DNA of 18,197 nt, from assembly GCA_958430865.1 (NCBI GenBank), contig CAUDNR010003190.1:2682-20878 (forward strand), written 5' to 3'. Every line of letters starts with the position of its first letter. The first letter of the stretch is position 1. Positions 1 through 9,400 of this stretch are shown here, in pieces. Position numbers and translations under genes: made by a program. Below the pieces are notes generated by a model. It did not search any database. It was not told where the DNA came from and saw only the letters and a list, made by a program, of their open reading frames with translations. This DNA is from Entrophospora sp. SA101. Taxonomy: Eukaryota > Glomeromycota > Glomeromycetes > Entrophosporales > Entrophosporaceae.

Positions 1-1854
1 AAGTGTAAAGCTTCAAATTTGTGTAATTATTTGCACATGATTTATTGTAAGAATGGGCTACGTAATACCCTTGTAAATGTATTTTAAACTGTATAAAAAA
101 AATTGAAATCAATTGTGAAAATCCATTCCTTATATAGGACGGTCTCTCCTGTTGCACTCATAACCATAGAATTTTTTTCACAGGCAAACATGTTAGTATG
201 CTTTGGACAAGTGAGAGGTTTTTGACAGTCTTTTTTTGACAACAATTCAATTTCAATAAACTTCAGAGTCCTGTTGCCCCGAAATTTAATCGCATCATCA
301 TATATTCTGGTTAGATTTTAGCCTTAAGATGTGCCGCGGATAGTTCTCGCATAATTTGTGGCACAGTGAGTAAAAAAAATTTCGATTACACACGCTATAC
401 GTATGCACTGTGAGCATTATGCACGAAAAAGAATAAAGATCACTATGAACGACACATTATTGGCCTTAAGCATGTAAAGAATATGCTTCTATCTAATAGA
501 GCACATCAGATGAAATAAATAAAGGGAAACATACTAAATATTAAGATTGTTATATAAAATTCAATTGATTCTGTGTATTTATTTTTTTTAATTTTTCAAC
601 ATAGTAAATTATCAATTTCTAGTGAATTTTAACCAAGGAAAAATGGAAAGCAGCTAGTGTTTTTTGAAGTAGAAAAATCAAGAATGTTTATTGTTGTCAA
701 ATTAAGTTTAATAAAACATAAATTATCTTCTTCTTTTATCATTTTCTCATGATGTTATGACGAGAACTTTCTTACAACGCAGTTATTTTCGAAATTACTT
801 TTATGAGAAAAATTACCAAAAAGTATCTTGGATCGTAATCAATAGATATTTTACGGATATCCAATTATTCGCATAGGAATTTTACCTTACCATTATTATT
901 GTTATGTATAATCGATGAATACATAGCGGATATCCGATATAGAGATGTTAATCGATTAATTTTTCGTAATCGATAATCGAAATCGAAATAATCGATTTTT
1001 ACATTACACTTGATTTTTTTTCGATTTTTTCGATTAAATCGATAATCGATTTACAATCGATTATAAAACTTTGTCGATCACGTTTAATCGTGGAAAAATC
1101 GATTTTTGTATAATCGATTAACATCCCTAATCCGACAGCTATCATACCAGAAAAATAAAGTCACGATGAATTTTAAACCAAATATTTGTCTACTATTGAA
1201 ATTTAAAAGGCAAATAATGACTGTAAAACAACTTTTACTTAACATACGAGGTTAAAAGAGAAGTTAGAGAAGTTAGCAATGAGGCCAAATTTGGTCTGGT
1301 TGTTCTATTCACTCTGACCAGAGAAAAATGAAAATTTCTCCAGAAATCATTTTCGGTATATTTATTTATATAGCGTAAAAACAACAAAAACGAGTCGTGT
1401 CCGAACGGTAGTTACTATTTAAGCACAAACAAATCAATCTTGTCGGTAAAGTGGACGGGCCCCTTTAAAATACCTTCTATTCTGAGAAAAAAACCATATT
1501 TCATTCTCTGTATAACAAGCACCTACTATAACAAACTTCTCTTTTATTGATCTCTCTCACTATTACCATATTAAACAAAGACACAAAAAATACATATATA
1601 CGACAAAGTTTGTCATAGGGAACTTTATTTTAATATAAATAATTTTTTAATAAAAATGACATTTTGAGGATTGATTAATTATGATAATCTCGACTAAACA
1701 ACTAATCATAATCAGTGTTCCAACCCGACTGACAGAGTTCAAAAAAAAAAAAATAATGATTTTAGATGCTAAATAATGTTTGGGATATAATATCATGGTG
1801 GGCAAAGATTGAAATTTTTATAGATGATTTTTCAGTTACTACTAATGTGTGTTA
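1..1854. other. Gene-poor A+T-rich stretch
   Basis: I see no supported gene here. All frames are closed by frequent stops and no protein motif is recognisable. Apart from the inverted-repeat element at 940-1129, there are only short palindromes, for example a GACAAA/TTTGTC hairpin near 1603-1616 and a homopolymer A run near 1741-1753. The first ~500 bases are slightly less A+T-rich than the rest, which could reflect an old decayed gene, but no reading frame supports this. Confidence 0.6.
940..1129. mobile_element. hAT-type MITE with 8-bp target site duplication
   Basis: A 190-bp non-coding element. Its 19-bp terminal inverted repeats read TAGAGATGTTAATCGATTA on the left and, as reverse complement, TAGGGATGTTAATCGATTA on the right (one mismatch). 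The interior is built of many ATCGAT/AATCGA motifs that can fold back on each other. It is flanked by ATCCGATA (932-939) and ATCCGACA (1130-1137), an 8-bp direct repeat with one mismatch. An 8-bp duplication and a TAGGGATG-like terminus are typical of hAT-superfamily non-autonomous elements. No transposase is encoded, so it would have been mobilised in trans. The mismatches in both the TIR and the duplication suggest the insertion is not very recent. Confidence 0.85.
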
Positions 1855-2731
1855 GGTACACCAAAAGAAGCTTTGAAAGCATAAAAAGATTCAGAAATTT
1901 ACATATATAAATAATTAGATAGAAAATTATAATTTTCATCATTTTCATTTTTTTTCCAGATTGATACATTATTACTTGGAAATAGTGTAAATGATTCGAC
2001 TGATTTGGTTGTAAGACTTGCATCTAAAGGTAGGTTCTTGGGACGTTCAAGTACATATGTTATAATATTCAAGTGTATGTGTATATGTATGTGTTTATGA
2101 ACTATATCTCATAGTATAAATAATATCAAAAATCAATGGATGTATAATGATGACTTTAAGCCTGCTATATACGTTTACATGCATTGTAAATCCATGTAAT
2201 TCTATATGTGATTGTCATTTGCAACCTTAATTATCGATCAAATTCATTTACTTTTGCTTCACAGCATGAATTTCTTTTAAAATTTTATGAAATCAATAAA
2301 GTATCATCCATTTATATTATACATTTAAACCTTGGATATGTACAGGATTGTGATTGTGATTGTGATTGGAATCAGAATCAGTAGTGTGACCTACATCAAA
2401 AACATTGTAATGGACCTCAAAAAAATACAAGCACCATGGAATGTCAACACATCAGCACTTACATTTTTATACAATGCATTAAAGGATCAAACATACATGA
2501 AAAACACATGGAAGCTTACACCAAAATGGCGTTTGGAATTAATAGAAAATTCTTTGGTGGCAGTAGTAAAAAAACTTATTAATAATAACAATAAACAAAA
2601 TAATCTGATGACGGTGACATTTTATGGAAATTCTATGTATGCAAACAATCGGAATTGATGAGAGCCATCCAAAGTAGATAGAAGATATTCTAGTTAAAGC
2701 TTGGGAGCAATTGTGTGCCACGAATGATTAA
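1855..2731 (+). pseudogene. HisC-like PLP-dependent aminotransferase, decayed fragments
   Basis: Several blocks in the same order and strand recall the histidinol-phosphate-aminotransferase/class I-II fold. Positions 1855-1908 read GTPKEALKA, a stop at 1882-1884, then KDSEIYIY, like the N-terminal 'GPPKEAL..IYRYPD' segment. Positions 1960-2029, bounded by a ttttccag acceptor and a gtaggt donor, read DTLLLGNSVNDSTDLVVRLA, like the 'ILLGNGSDELIDLLLRAF' segment. Positions 2332-2658 contain QAPWNVNTSALTFLYNALKD, like the 'PPYNVN...AL.AL.D' segment, then KLTPKWRLELIE. A frameshift near 2639 leads to IGIDESHPK, a stop at 2675-2677 and IEDILVKAWEQLC, ending at 2729-2731, which fits the family C-terminus. 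The central part with the cofactor-binding lysine and the NPTG/DEAY motifs was not found. The intact ancestor probably acted on PLP-linked amino-acid substrates; the exact substrate cannot be told. Homology rests on remembered motifs. Confidence 0.6.
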
Positions 2732-3862
2732 ATCATAATAATGTTAGTTAAAAATAACTATGAATCTTTTTCCAAATCATCAATCAATAATTATTATCAT
2801 GGACACGAGCAAATGATCATGGAAGTTTTTGTAATATCAATATCGATATTGATTGTGTGTTACTTTACAATGATAAACCTTTAATTTTCCATCTTTATCT
2901 TTATCCTTATTGTAATGACCAACGAAAATTTCATTAACTTGAAGCAAAAAATAATTTCGGGTCCTCGCTTGAAAAGCAGAGGAAAATAAAACTCTGTGTG
3001 ATAGAATAATTATTTTTATTAATAAAATTAATCTTTAATAAACAAACATAAAAATAAAAACGTTGTCTTTATTTTCTTTGATAAAAGCAACAAATGTAGT
3101 GCCTTGGTAGAAGGTAACAATTGTGAAGCTTTGATAAAAGTCACGTTTTATTTGCAAGCTAACGTTGCTTAACTGGTAAGTGTTAACAACGATTAGTAAC
3201 GTAATTTGCTTTAATTAGTAAGCAAAGGTTAGAACTAATGTTAGTAACTAGCGAGTGTTAATGAAGGATCGTCCAGTTAATTGGAAATACTAGTAGTATT
3301 ATTGTAATTGTAAACGTAAGGCTGTTTTAAATGAGCTACTTGAGTTGTTTTGCAAATAAATCAAAGAGAGTTGCAAATCGGCCAATAAATATAATAAACA
3401 ATCGATCACAAGTGAATAAAAGGAACTTTATAGAAGCCTTTGAGCTTTGTAAAAGTTTCCATTTTATTTACTTACAGTTATTCGATACCATCAATTGTGC
3501 CAAAGGTGCAAGAAAGAGGCAGTAGGCAAGAACCAAAGTAAATTTGTAAATTAATTAATTGACAAGCATTGAATTATTGTCAGCTACTGGCAATTAATTG
3601 ACAAGTGTGGCCCAAAAGTTAGGCCATAATTTGTGTTAAGCAAAAAGCTACCTTGAATATCACCCAACATTTAATAAGAATCAGAAAACTATAAAAAGTT
3701 TATTACTTCAAAAGATAAATATAACGAATGAATTTGTAGTGAAGATTAAATCAGTCGTTCGTCGATTCTTTCTTTAAATTATTAGAATCTAATGTTTATT
3801 ATTAATCAATCGAATGTAAATAAAAATATTGTTAGTGATAATTCACGAATGGTAATTTCCGA
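2732..3862. other. Intergenic, possible degraded repeat
   Basis: No supported gene. It holds an 18-bp perfect palindrome (2836-2853, ATCAATATCGATATTGAT), a direct repeat CTTTGATAAAAG (3076-3087 and 3129-3140), a direct repeat AATTAATTGACAAG (3553-3566 and 3592-3605) and a small TGGCC/GGCCA hairpin near 3607-3625. The 64-codon ORF at 3331-3525 has no recognisable motif. Many short GTTAAC/TAACG echoes at 3160-3260 suggest an old transposable-element relic, but I found no LTR ends or coding remnant. The right end is the 3' flank of the kinase gene on the minus strand. Confidence 0.45.
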
Positions 3863-5401
3863 TTAATTAATAATAAAATTTTTATCACCTTCAACATTTA
3901 AGAGAAGAGAGTTAAAATCAAGATTATTTAATGAACTGTTGCTTGTATAACTTTTCAAGCTTTTAAATTTAGCAATCTCATCTTCTAGTATTCTACTTGA
4001 ATGATATGCATCTGGATGTGATTTGTGTACTTGTTGCGAATCACTACCACTATTGCTGATATTATTATCACTACTATTGTTTTCACGAATTTCCTGATGT
4101 TTATCGATAGCAAAAATAGCAAGCTCTCTACTAGTTGGTCTTTTTGATGGATCCACATCCCAACATCTCTGCATCATTTGCACATAATCATCAGGCATTT
4201 CAGGTAGTATTGGTGGTCGTAAACCTTCTTCACATATATCAAAAATTAAACAAAAATCATGAGCTCTATCATCAAATGGTGGATGGCCTGCAAATATTTC
4301 CCACATTAACATCCCAACACTATAGATATCTGATTCTTTGGTGTTCTTTATATTAATTTTGCCTCTAAGTAGCTCGGGTGCAACATATGGTACAATTCCA
4401 TAGATTTTATCTGATGACTTTTCATCAACTGGTCCACATAATCCCAAATCTGTAATAAAACAACAACCTCCTTGCAATAATATATTACCACTATGTAAAT
4501 CACAATGGATTAAATCTTTTTCATGTATATCATATAATGCTTTACATAAATATCTAAAGAATGTAATTCTGTCTTTTAATGTTAAGTTTAAATGATTTTT
4601 TTGCAAATAACTCCTTAAATTTCCTTCTAGAGCATAAGGTAAAACAATTGCATAATTTCCATTATCTGGGAATTTAGTTATACCATGGCAAGGAATAATC
4701 CCTGATTTAATTTTATAATAATTCATTGCCTGAAAATAAATGTAAAATCAATTAATATTATATATAATATAGTATAGTTTTAAATGACAACTACCAACCT
4801 CATCAAAAAAGCTTTTTCCTGGATTACTCGAATAATTTAAATTTTTCAACACTACTAGTAGCCTTCCAAAATAACTAAATTCTTTTTTATTTTCATCATA
4901 ATCAATTATATTTCCTTTTGTCCATGTAGCAGTATAAATTGAACTAAATCCGCCTTCAGTTAATTTTGTTATATTATAAAATTGCTCAAAAGGTATCCAT
5001 TCTAAAATATGGTTTGGCAGAGATGATTTCATTTGACATTGTTGAATAAAATTATCAACAATGTTATTTCCAGACGTCCAAGTAGCAAAAAGACTCTGTA
5101 ATTGTAAACTAATGCAACCTTCACAGAATCTATCGGAATATTTTGTCAATTTACACTTGTTACATTCTTTTTGTTTGCCTAATTTACCTCTTGCATTTCT
5201 TAATTCAAAATCATAAATAAACTTTTCTTTACAATATTCTTTTTCATCTTCAGAAAGCTCCTTGTTTTTGTTGACTAATGAAAAAAAATATTCTTTTCTA
5301 ATTTCTTCACTAGAATTAGCCAGTGCATTATTATACATTTCAGCATTAATTTTATATACAAACTTCTCTCTTTCTAATGATAATAGTTTAATATATGACA
5401 T
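3863..5401 (-). CDS. Protein kinase, Glomeromycotina-expanded family
   Basis: Two exons, 4799-5401 and 3863-4729, separated by a 69-nt intron (4730-4798, donor GTTGGT, acceptor TTTTCAG, phase 0), give 489 residues. Residues 1-100 are helical and end in a C-x2-C-x9-C-x2-C motif (Cys 80, 83, 93, 96), a likely zinc-binding knot. The linker TWTSGNN...EWIPFEQF (108-141) leads into the kinase domain: glycine loop EGGFSSIY (149-156), ATP-binding Lys about 186 (VVLK), a probable helix-C Glu in SFFDE, catalytic loop HCDLHSGN with Asp about 278, DLG (Asp about 295) in place of DFG, and APE about 318. HRD has become HCD, so this is a non-RD kinase, but the catalytic Lys, Asp and metal-binding Asp are kept and activity is plausible. 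A Ser/Asn-rich tail follows. Classification is TKL-like; the substrate is unknown. The start is the first ATG of the open frame. Confidence 0.92.
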
Positions 5402-6000
5402 TATAAATAAATGTTTTTAAAATTCGACTTGGTGTTTTAATGAGAAAATGAGAATTTTTTTTATTTTCCTTTTTGTGGAGAGTTGAATAGCGTGTGACAA
5501 ACAATTCTTTTGGTGATGATAACATTATTTATTGATTTTTTTTACAATGAGGTAATGAATGTCACTAATAAATAATTACCTATTACGCCTTTTAGACTAA
5601 TTTAATAAAAATTGCATTATTTAAATAACAACTTCAACATCAACAAGATTCAATGCTTCAACAATAAAGAATTTTGACATTCTTCTTTTTCTTTGTTTAC
5701 TATTTTATCACTTTTAAAACTTCTTTCTAAATTAAAACTCGCAAACACCGCGTCTAACCTGTCTCATGTACTATGTAAAAGTCATTTTACGTACCAATTA
5801 TTGATCAGCCTATATGTGTTTCTCTAAAGTCAACTCAGGCACATTATTAATGTTACTATTACCCGTAATTAACTTCAAAGTCAAAATTCGAAAAAACATA
5901 AGTTAAACAATTTATTTTATGAAATGTAATAATAAAAGAATAGCTTTAATTTGTAAAATAAATATAATTAGTCTCTCACAATTTAATCAAGTGGTTTTCC

Positions 6001-6132
6001 AAGTGTTTTTACTTACGTCAAGCATTTTTAATTACGTCAAGCACTTTTAATTACGTCAAGTGTTTTTAGTCACGTCAAGTGTTTTTAGTTACGTCAAGTG
6101 GTTTAATTACGCCAAGTAGTTTTACTTTAACC
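6001..6132. promoter_or_regulatory. Seven-unit 19-bp tandem array of TTACGTCA sites
   Basis: Seven adjoining units of 19, 19, 19, 19, 19, 18 and 19 bp follow the pattern AAGTGTTTTTAATTACGTC. A partial unit (5989-6000) precedes them. The octamer TTACGTCA is perfect at 6013, 6032, 6051 and 6089; variants are TCACGTCA at 6070 and TTACGCCA at 6107. TTACGTCA (TGACGTAA on the other strand) is a recognised CRE/ATF-type bZIP site. The 19-bp spacing is close to two helical turns, which would put bound factors on nearly the same face. The array lies about 0.6 kb from both flanking start codons. That it regulates either gene is inference; it could simply be a minisatellite. Confidence 0.6.
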
Positions 6133-6257
6133 AAATCGTCAAAATGGCCCTGGCGAGAAACTATTCTTTTAGTCAATAATTAATTACCTCAATGACTAAA
6201 GTCTAAAGTTTCGTCATTACATGCAACCAAAATTTTTTTTTTTGTAATCTATCCGGG

Positions 6258-6401
6258 AATGTGCTCTATCCATTGCCTTCCGTGGCGAAAATATTTTCAT
6301 CAATTGCTACAGTGTGTCTTGTGAAAAGTGAGCGCAAACGCATTCTGAATCGAAACTTGATTTCTGAAGTGTGTGATGCCTTTTTTGAATGTTTAATTTA
6401 A
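6258..6401 (+). pseudogene. Possible hAT transposase C-terminal remnant
   Basis: An open stretch of 47 codons ends at TAA 6399-6401 and includes PLPSVAKIFSSIATVCLVKS followed by ERKRILNRNL. The order Pro-x-Ser-x-Ala, a short Phe-Ser step, then a basic Lys-Arg-x-Arg-like run resembles the hAT dimerisation region (ASERVFS...KRNRL). There is no upstream transposase, zinc finger or terminal repeat, so at most this is a short relic. Chance similarity is a real alternative. Confidence 0.22.
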
Positions 6402-6677
6402 AAAAATATAGAATTTCAATGTAATATTAATATATTTGGGTGGCTGGAAGGTCACGGAGAAAACAAAATTTTTAATTATAATAACTCTTCAACTCTAATT
6501 TGCAAAAAACGATAAATCTGTGCGCCGATTGATTTTATACCACTGGATTGTAGTTCACACAACCAATAAAATGTTATTTTTTCTTGCTTTCTTTGGATCG
6601 TGATCGCGTGCATAAAGTTGCATAACTGATCAATATTATAATAATTAAATTTTGACGCGAAGAATTTTTTTAAAAAA

Positions 6678-7411
6678 ATGCCAAATAATTTCGAATCTAC
6701 TCCATTACATGATAAATCTTGTAATATTTTATTTGATAAATTAAAGTTTGGTCTGGTAAAAAAAAATAAACTTGTTATTATATATTATTACATATATGTA
6801 TATTGAAGGATTAATCAATCAATTTTTATAATAGGCTTATATAATCTTACAAAATAAACCTATTGAAAATTCTATTGAAGGTTTAATATATAATTCTTTA
6901 AACATAATTTATTTTAAATAATAATAATAACATTATTATTATTATTAAAAGAATACATAGAATTTATAAATTACAAGTATCAAGAAGATTACAAAGATCA
7001 CAAAATCAAAGAAGTCACCACCATCAACAGTCATGATGTCAAATTACGTAAAAGGATTTTAGAATTGGAAAATGATTGTGAAAATTTAAAGCAAAAGCTA
7101 TGTTTAATGGAATTAGGTACCTGCTTTATTTATATTTCTAGAAAATCAAAAAATGTGTGGTTTTGAAATAATTTTTCCTCGTCTACAAATTAGAACTGAA
7201 TTCTATAAAGCAAAGCATTAATTCAAGTAAAAGAAGGAAATCAACAATAATAGAAACAAGAGGCGATCAAATGAACTCTATTATTAACATTAATGATTTG
7301 TCAAATAAAAGCGCAACAACTATTAATACAGTAGATAACGGTTCACAAGATTTTGATTGCAACTTGTTTCTGAAATTACCTTTTAATGGCGATAAAGATG
7401 ATTGCAATTAA
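6678..7411 (+). CDS. MEI4: MEI4-like meiotic double-strand-break protein (putative)
   Basis: Four exons, 6678-6755, 6835-6880, 6952-7116 and 7194-7411, join with GT-AG introns of 79, 71 and 77 nt and consistent phases (0, 1, 1) to give exactly 168 residues ending in TAA. Residues 21-52 contain KLKFGLAYIILQNKPIENSI followed by EEYIEF. This matches the N-terminal signature of MEI4/Rec24 as I recall it: KL-x3-LA then hydrophobics, KP-x3-S-x2-EY-x-E, with identical spacing from KP to EY. A charged coiled coil follows (about 70-105, with LRKRILELENDCENLKQKL), again as in MEI4, then a polar Asn/Ser-rich tail. MEI4 works with REC114 and IHO1/Mer2 to promote SPO11 cutting on meiotic chromosome axes. 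Known MEI4 proteins are roughly twice as long, so the C-terminal motifs are lost, diverged or in unrecognised exons. The frame has no disruptions. Gene structure is well supported; the identity is moderate. Confidence 0.6.
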
Positions 7412-7474
7412 AATTGAATTTTCCATTAAATTTTCTATAATGGTTCTATGAAATTATGAAATAGCAATAATTTT

Positions 7475-7500
7475 AATAATAATAATAATAATAATAATAA
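7475..7500. repeat. (AAT)n microsatellite
   Basis: About nine uninterrupted AAT units in the 3' flank of the MEI4-like gene, followed by an imperfect CATCATT-rich run to about 7530. Confidence 0.85.
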
Positions 7501-7533
7501 CATCGTCATCATTATTGTCATCATCATTGCCCA

Positions 7534-7728
7534 AATCCCAAATGTACAAGTGAATTTGGGGCTAGTCTGTCAAAGAGCTCCCAAATTCCAAACTACTTTG
7601 TACACCCACATAGTACTCTGTCTCCTAACCAATAAGTGCCTAGGATTTGTGAAAGTGATCAACAGCCCTTTGTTGCACTATATCCTTATTGGTTAGGAAA
7701 AAGATTGATCTATAGTACATTTGGGATT
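7534..7728. mobile_element. Inverted-repeat (MITE-like) element
   Basis: Two nested inverted repeats are visible. The outer arm AATCCCAAATGTAC is at 7534-7547 and its exact complement at 7715-7728. The inner arm CCTAACCAATAAG is at 7624-7636 and its exact complement at 7685-7697. The element is about 195 bp, with unequal spacing on the two sides (76 versus 17 bp between arms), and codes for nothing visible. I found no clear target duplication. It sits just before the first recognisable exon of the RNF14-like pseudogene and after the MEI4-like gene, so it may have displaced the start or promoter of that gene. Confidence 0.6.
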
Positions 7729-7760
7729 CATTTTCACGTACAACATTATCATAAATTTAG

Positions 7761-9400
7761 CTGATTATTGAATTGAGTTATCATTATAATCAACGACTAA
7801 AATGTCAATATTTAAATGAAATCCTTGCTCTTGAAGTCAGTACAAATAAACAAGCAACAAGATTAACATTCTAATGTTTTTAATAGCATTTTAACATTTG
7901 TTTGATTTTCAATTTTTAAAAATTAGGCAATATATTTCACAAAATTCATATATGAAAAATTGATCCACACCATTCAAGTATCAATGGTAGACGAAATCAC
8001 TGTATATTTCATTAATGATGATGATGATAGTAAAATTTTTTAATAACAATGCTAACAACACTGAAAATCAAGCACTTGCCTCCTATAAAAATTACTTTTT
8101 TGATAACAGAAAATTATCCATTTGATGAAACATTAAAATTTAATCTCAAATGTTGTTGGTTGAAAATGATTCAATAAAGCAATTGGAAAATCGATTAGAA
8201 AAAATTTGGCAAGAAAAGAATGTGGTATGTGTTGATTGCTTCTAGTGACAATAATGGTGATAATAACAATAATAACACTAATAAATATAAAGCCATTTTA
8301 AATTATTTACTTTATTGATTTATTTCTTTGCTTTATTATTTATTTATATATAAGTTTTATTTCACTTTGCTGAATTTATTCAAAATAATAATTTAGATTT
8401 TTTGAATATATCATCACTGTCAATTCCTTCTGATGATTAGTTAAAAGCTATAATATCAAAAAAAAGTATTTTTGAAATTTTTAATTAAACTTTTATACTA
8501 ACACATATATATTATATATTTCCAGAATACAATGATTTAAATCAATTATAAGCACAAGCCTTATATCAAGATTTTATAAGCAATCATTTAAATTGTGCAA
8601 TTTGCCTTGAAGAAAAACTTAAATCTTGTCAACACGTGTTTTGTCAAAATTGTATTTGTAAATATTTTGAAATGTTGATCAGGGAAGGATTAATCACACA
8701 AGTCAAGTGTCCTGAACTAGGTTGTCAATTAAACATATCTTAGCAATAGAAGAAATTTCTGAGATAGTTGATAAAGAAACTTCTGATAGATATTTGTATT
8801 TAGTAGAAAAGCAAAAACTTGAGACAGATCAATTGATCACCTATTGTCCTCAAAAATTATGTCAAGCTCCTGTTAGAAAGCTCTATGATAAATTATGTGT
8901 TTGTCCAAGATGTTTTTTTGCATTTTGTTGTTGGTGTGAAAAAACTTGGCAAGTTTATCAAAAAAATTTTTAATTAATTAATTACTATTTCTATTGATAA
9001 TCAATCAATATAAATTTTTATTTATTTATTTTGAAAAAAGGTATGGTTCATATATATAATATTCATAAAATAGTAAGTGATTATATGAAAGCAGATGGGG
9101 AATCGAAATTTAATTTTGAATTACGTTATGGAAAGAAGAATCTAGAGAAACTGGTTAGGGATGCTAAACAGAATTGGAAACATCAAAATGGTTAACATGA
9201 TGCACAAAGTTGTTCAAGTTGTAAAGCCATAATTGAAAAATCAGTGGTTTGTAATCATATGATTTGTTCATGCTGTTGTACACATTTTTGTTATTTATGT
9301 AGAAATGCTCTAAATCCAGGTGAACTTATAAACATTTTAATGATTTGAAATCGCCTTGTAATCAAAGATTGTTTCATATAAATGAGTATAATAATATATA
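7761..9400 (+). pseudogene. RNF14: RNF14-like RBR E3 ubiquitin ligase pseudogene
   Basis: All parts of an RNF14/ARA54-type ligase appear in order. RWD: NEILALE at 7818-7838; EITVYF near 8000; LPPIKITFLITENYPF at 8076-8123. RING1: CAIC...CQHVFCQNC...KCPELGC at 8594-8721. IBR: ITYCPQKLCQAPV...CPRCFFAFCCWC. RING2: CSSCKAIIEKSVVCNHMICSCC, keeping the catalytic Cys at 9250-9252. The family tail HFNDLKSPCNQRLFH follows at 9333-9377. The frame is broken many times: a shift in a T-run at about 8035-8041, a shift at about 8162, in-frame stops at 8438, 8549 and 9193, a shift near 8725 and a shift near 9331. No start codon is found. Functional relatives transfer ubiquitin through the RING2 Cys; this copy cannot encode a complete enzyme as read. 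Introns at 8233 (donor GTATGT) and before 8526 (TTTCCAG) remain visible. Confidence 0.85.

Larger units (their letters stand above)
5402..6677. other. Divergent intergenic region between kinase and MEI4-like gene
   Basis: About 1.28 kb separating two genes transcribed away from each other, so it should contain both promoters. It holds the 19-bp-period array at 6001-6132 and a possible transposase C-terminal remnant at 6258-6401. Otherwise it is A+T-rich with no gene. A CCAATAAAA motif lies near 6563-6571, about 110 bases before the MEI4-like start codon, and could be a CCAAT box. Confidence 0.55.

Noticed and set aside
1832..2023. 63-codon minus-strand ORF
   Set aside because: Low-complexity hydrophobic product antisense to the aminotransferase blocks.
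2539..2721. 60-codon minus-strand ORF
   Set aside because: Antisense to the aminotransferase remnant; no motif of its own.
2836..2853. 18-bp perfect palindrome ATCAATATCGATATTGAT
   Set aside because: Short A+T palindromes are expected at this composition and no gene or element end lies nearby.
3331..3525. 64-codon plus-strand ORF
   Set aside because: No recognisable motif, no splice context, within a region that looks like degraded repeat.
4135..4356. 73-codon plus-strand ORF
   Set aside because: Antisense shadow of the kinase catalytic domain.
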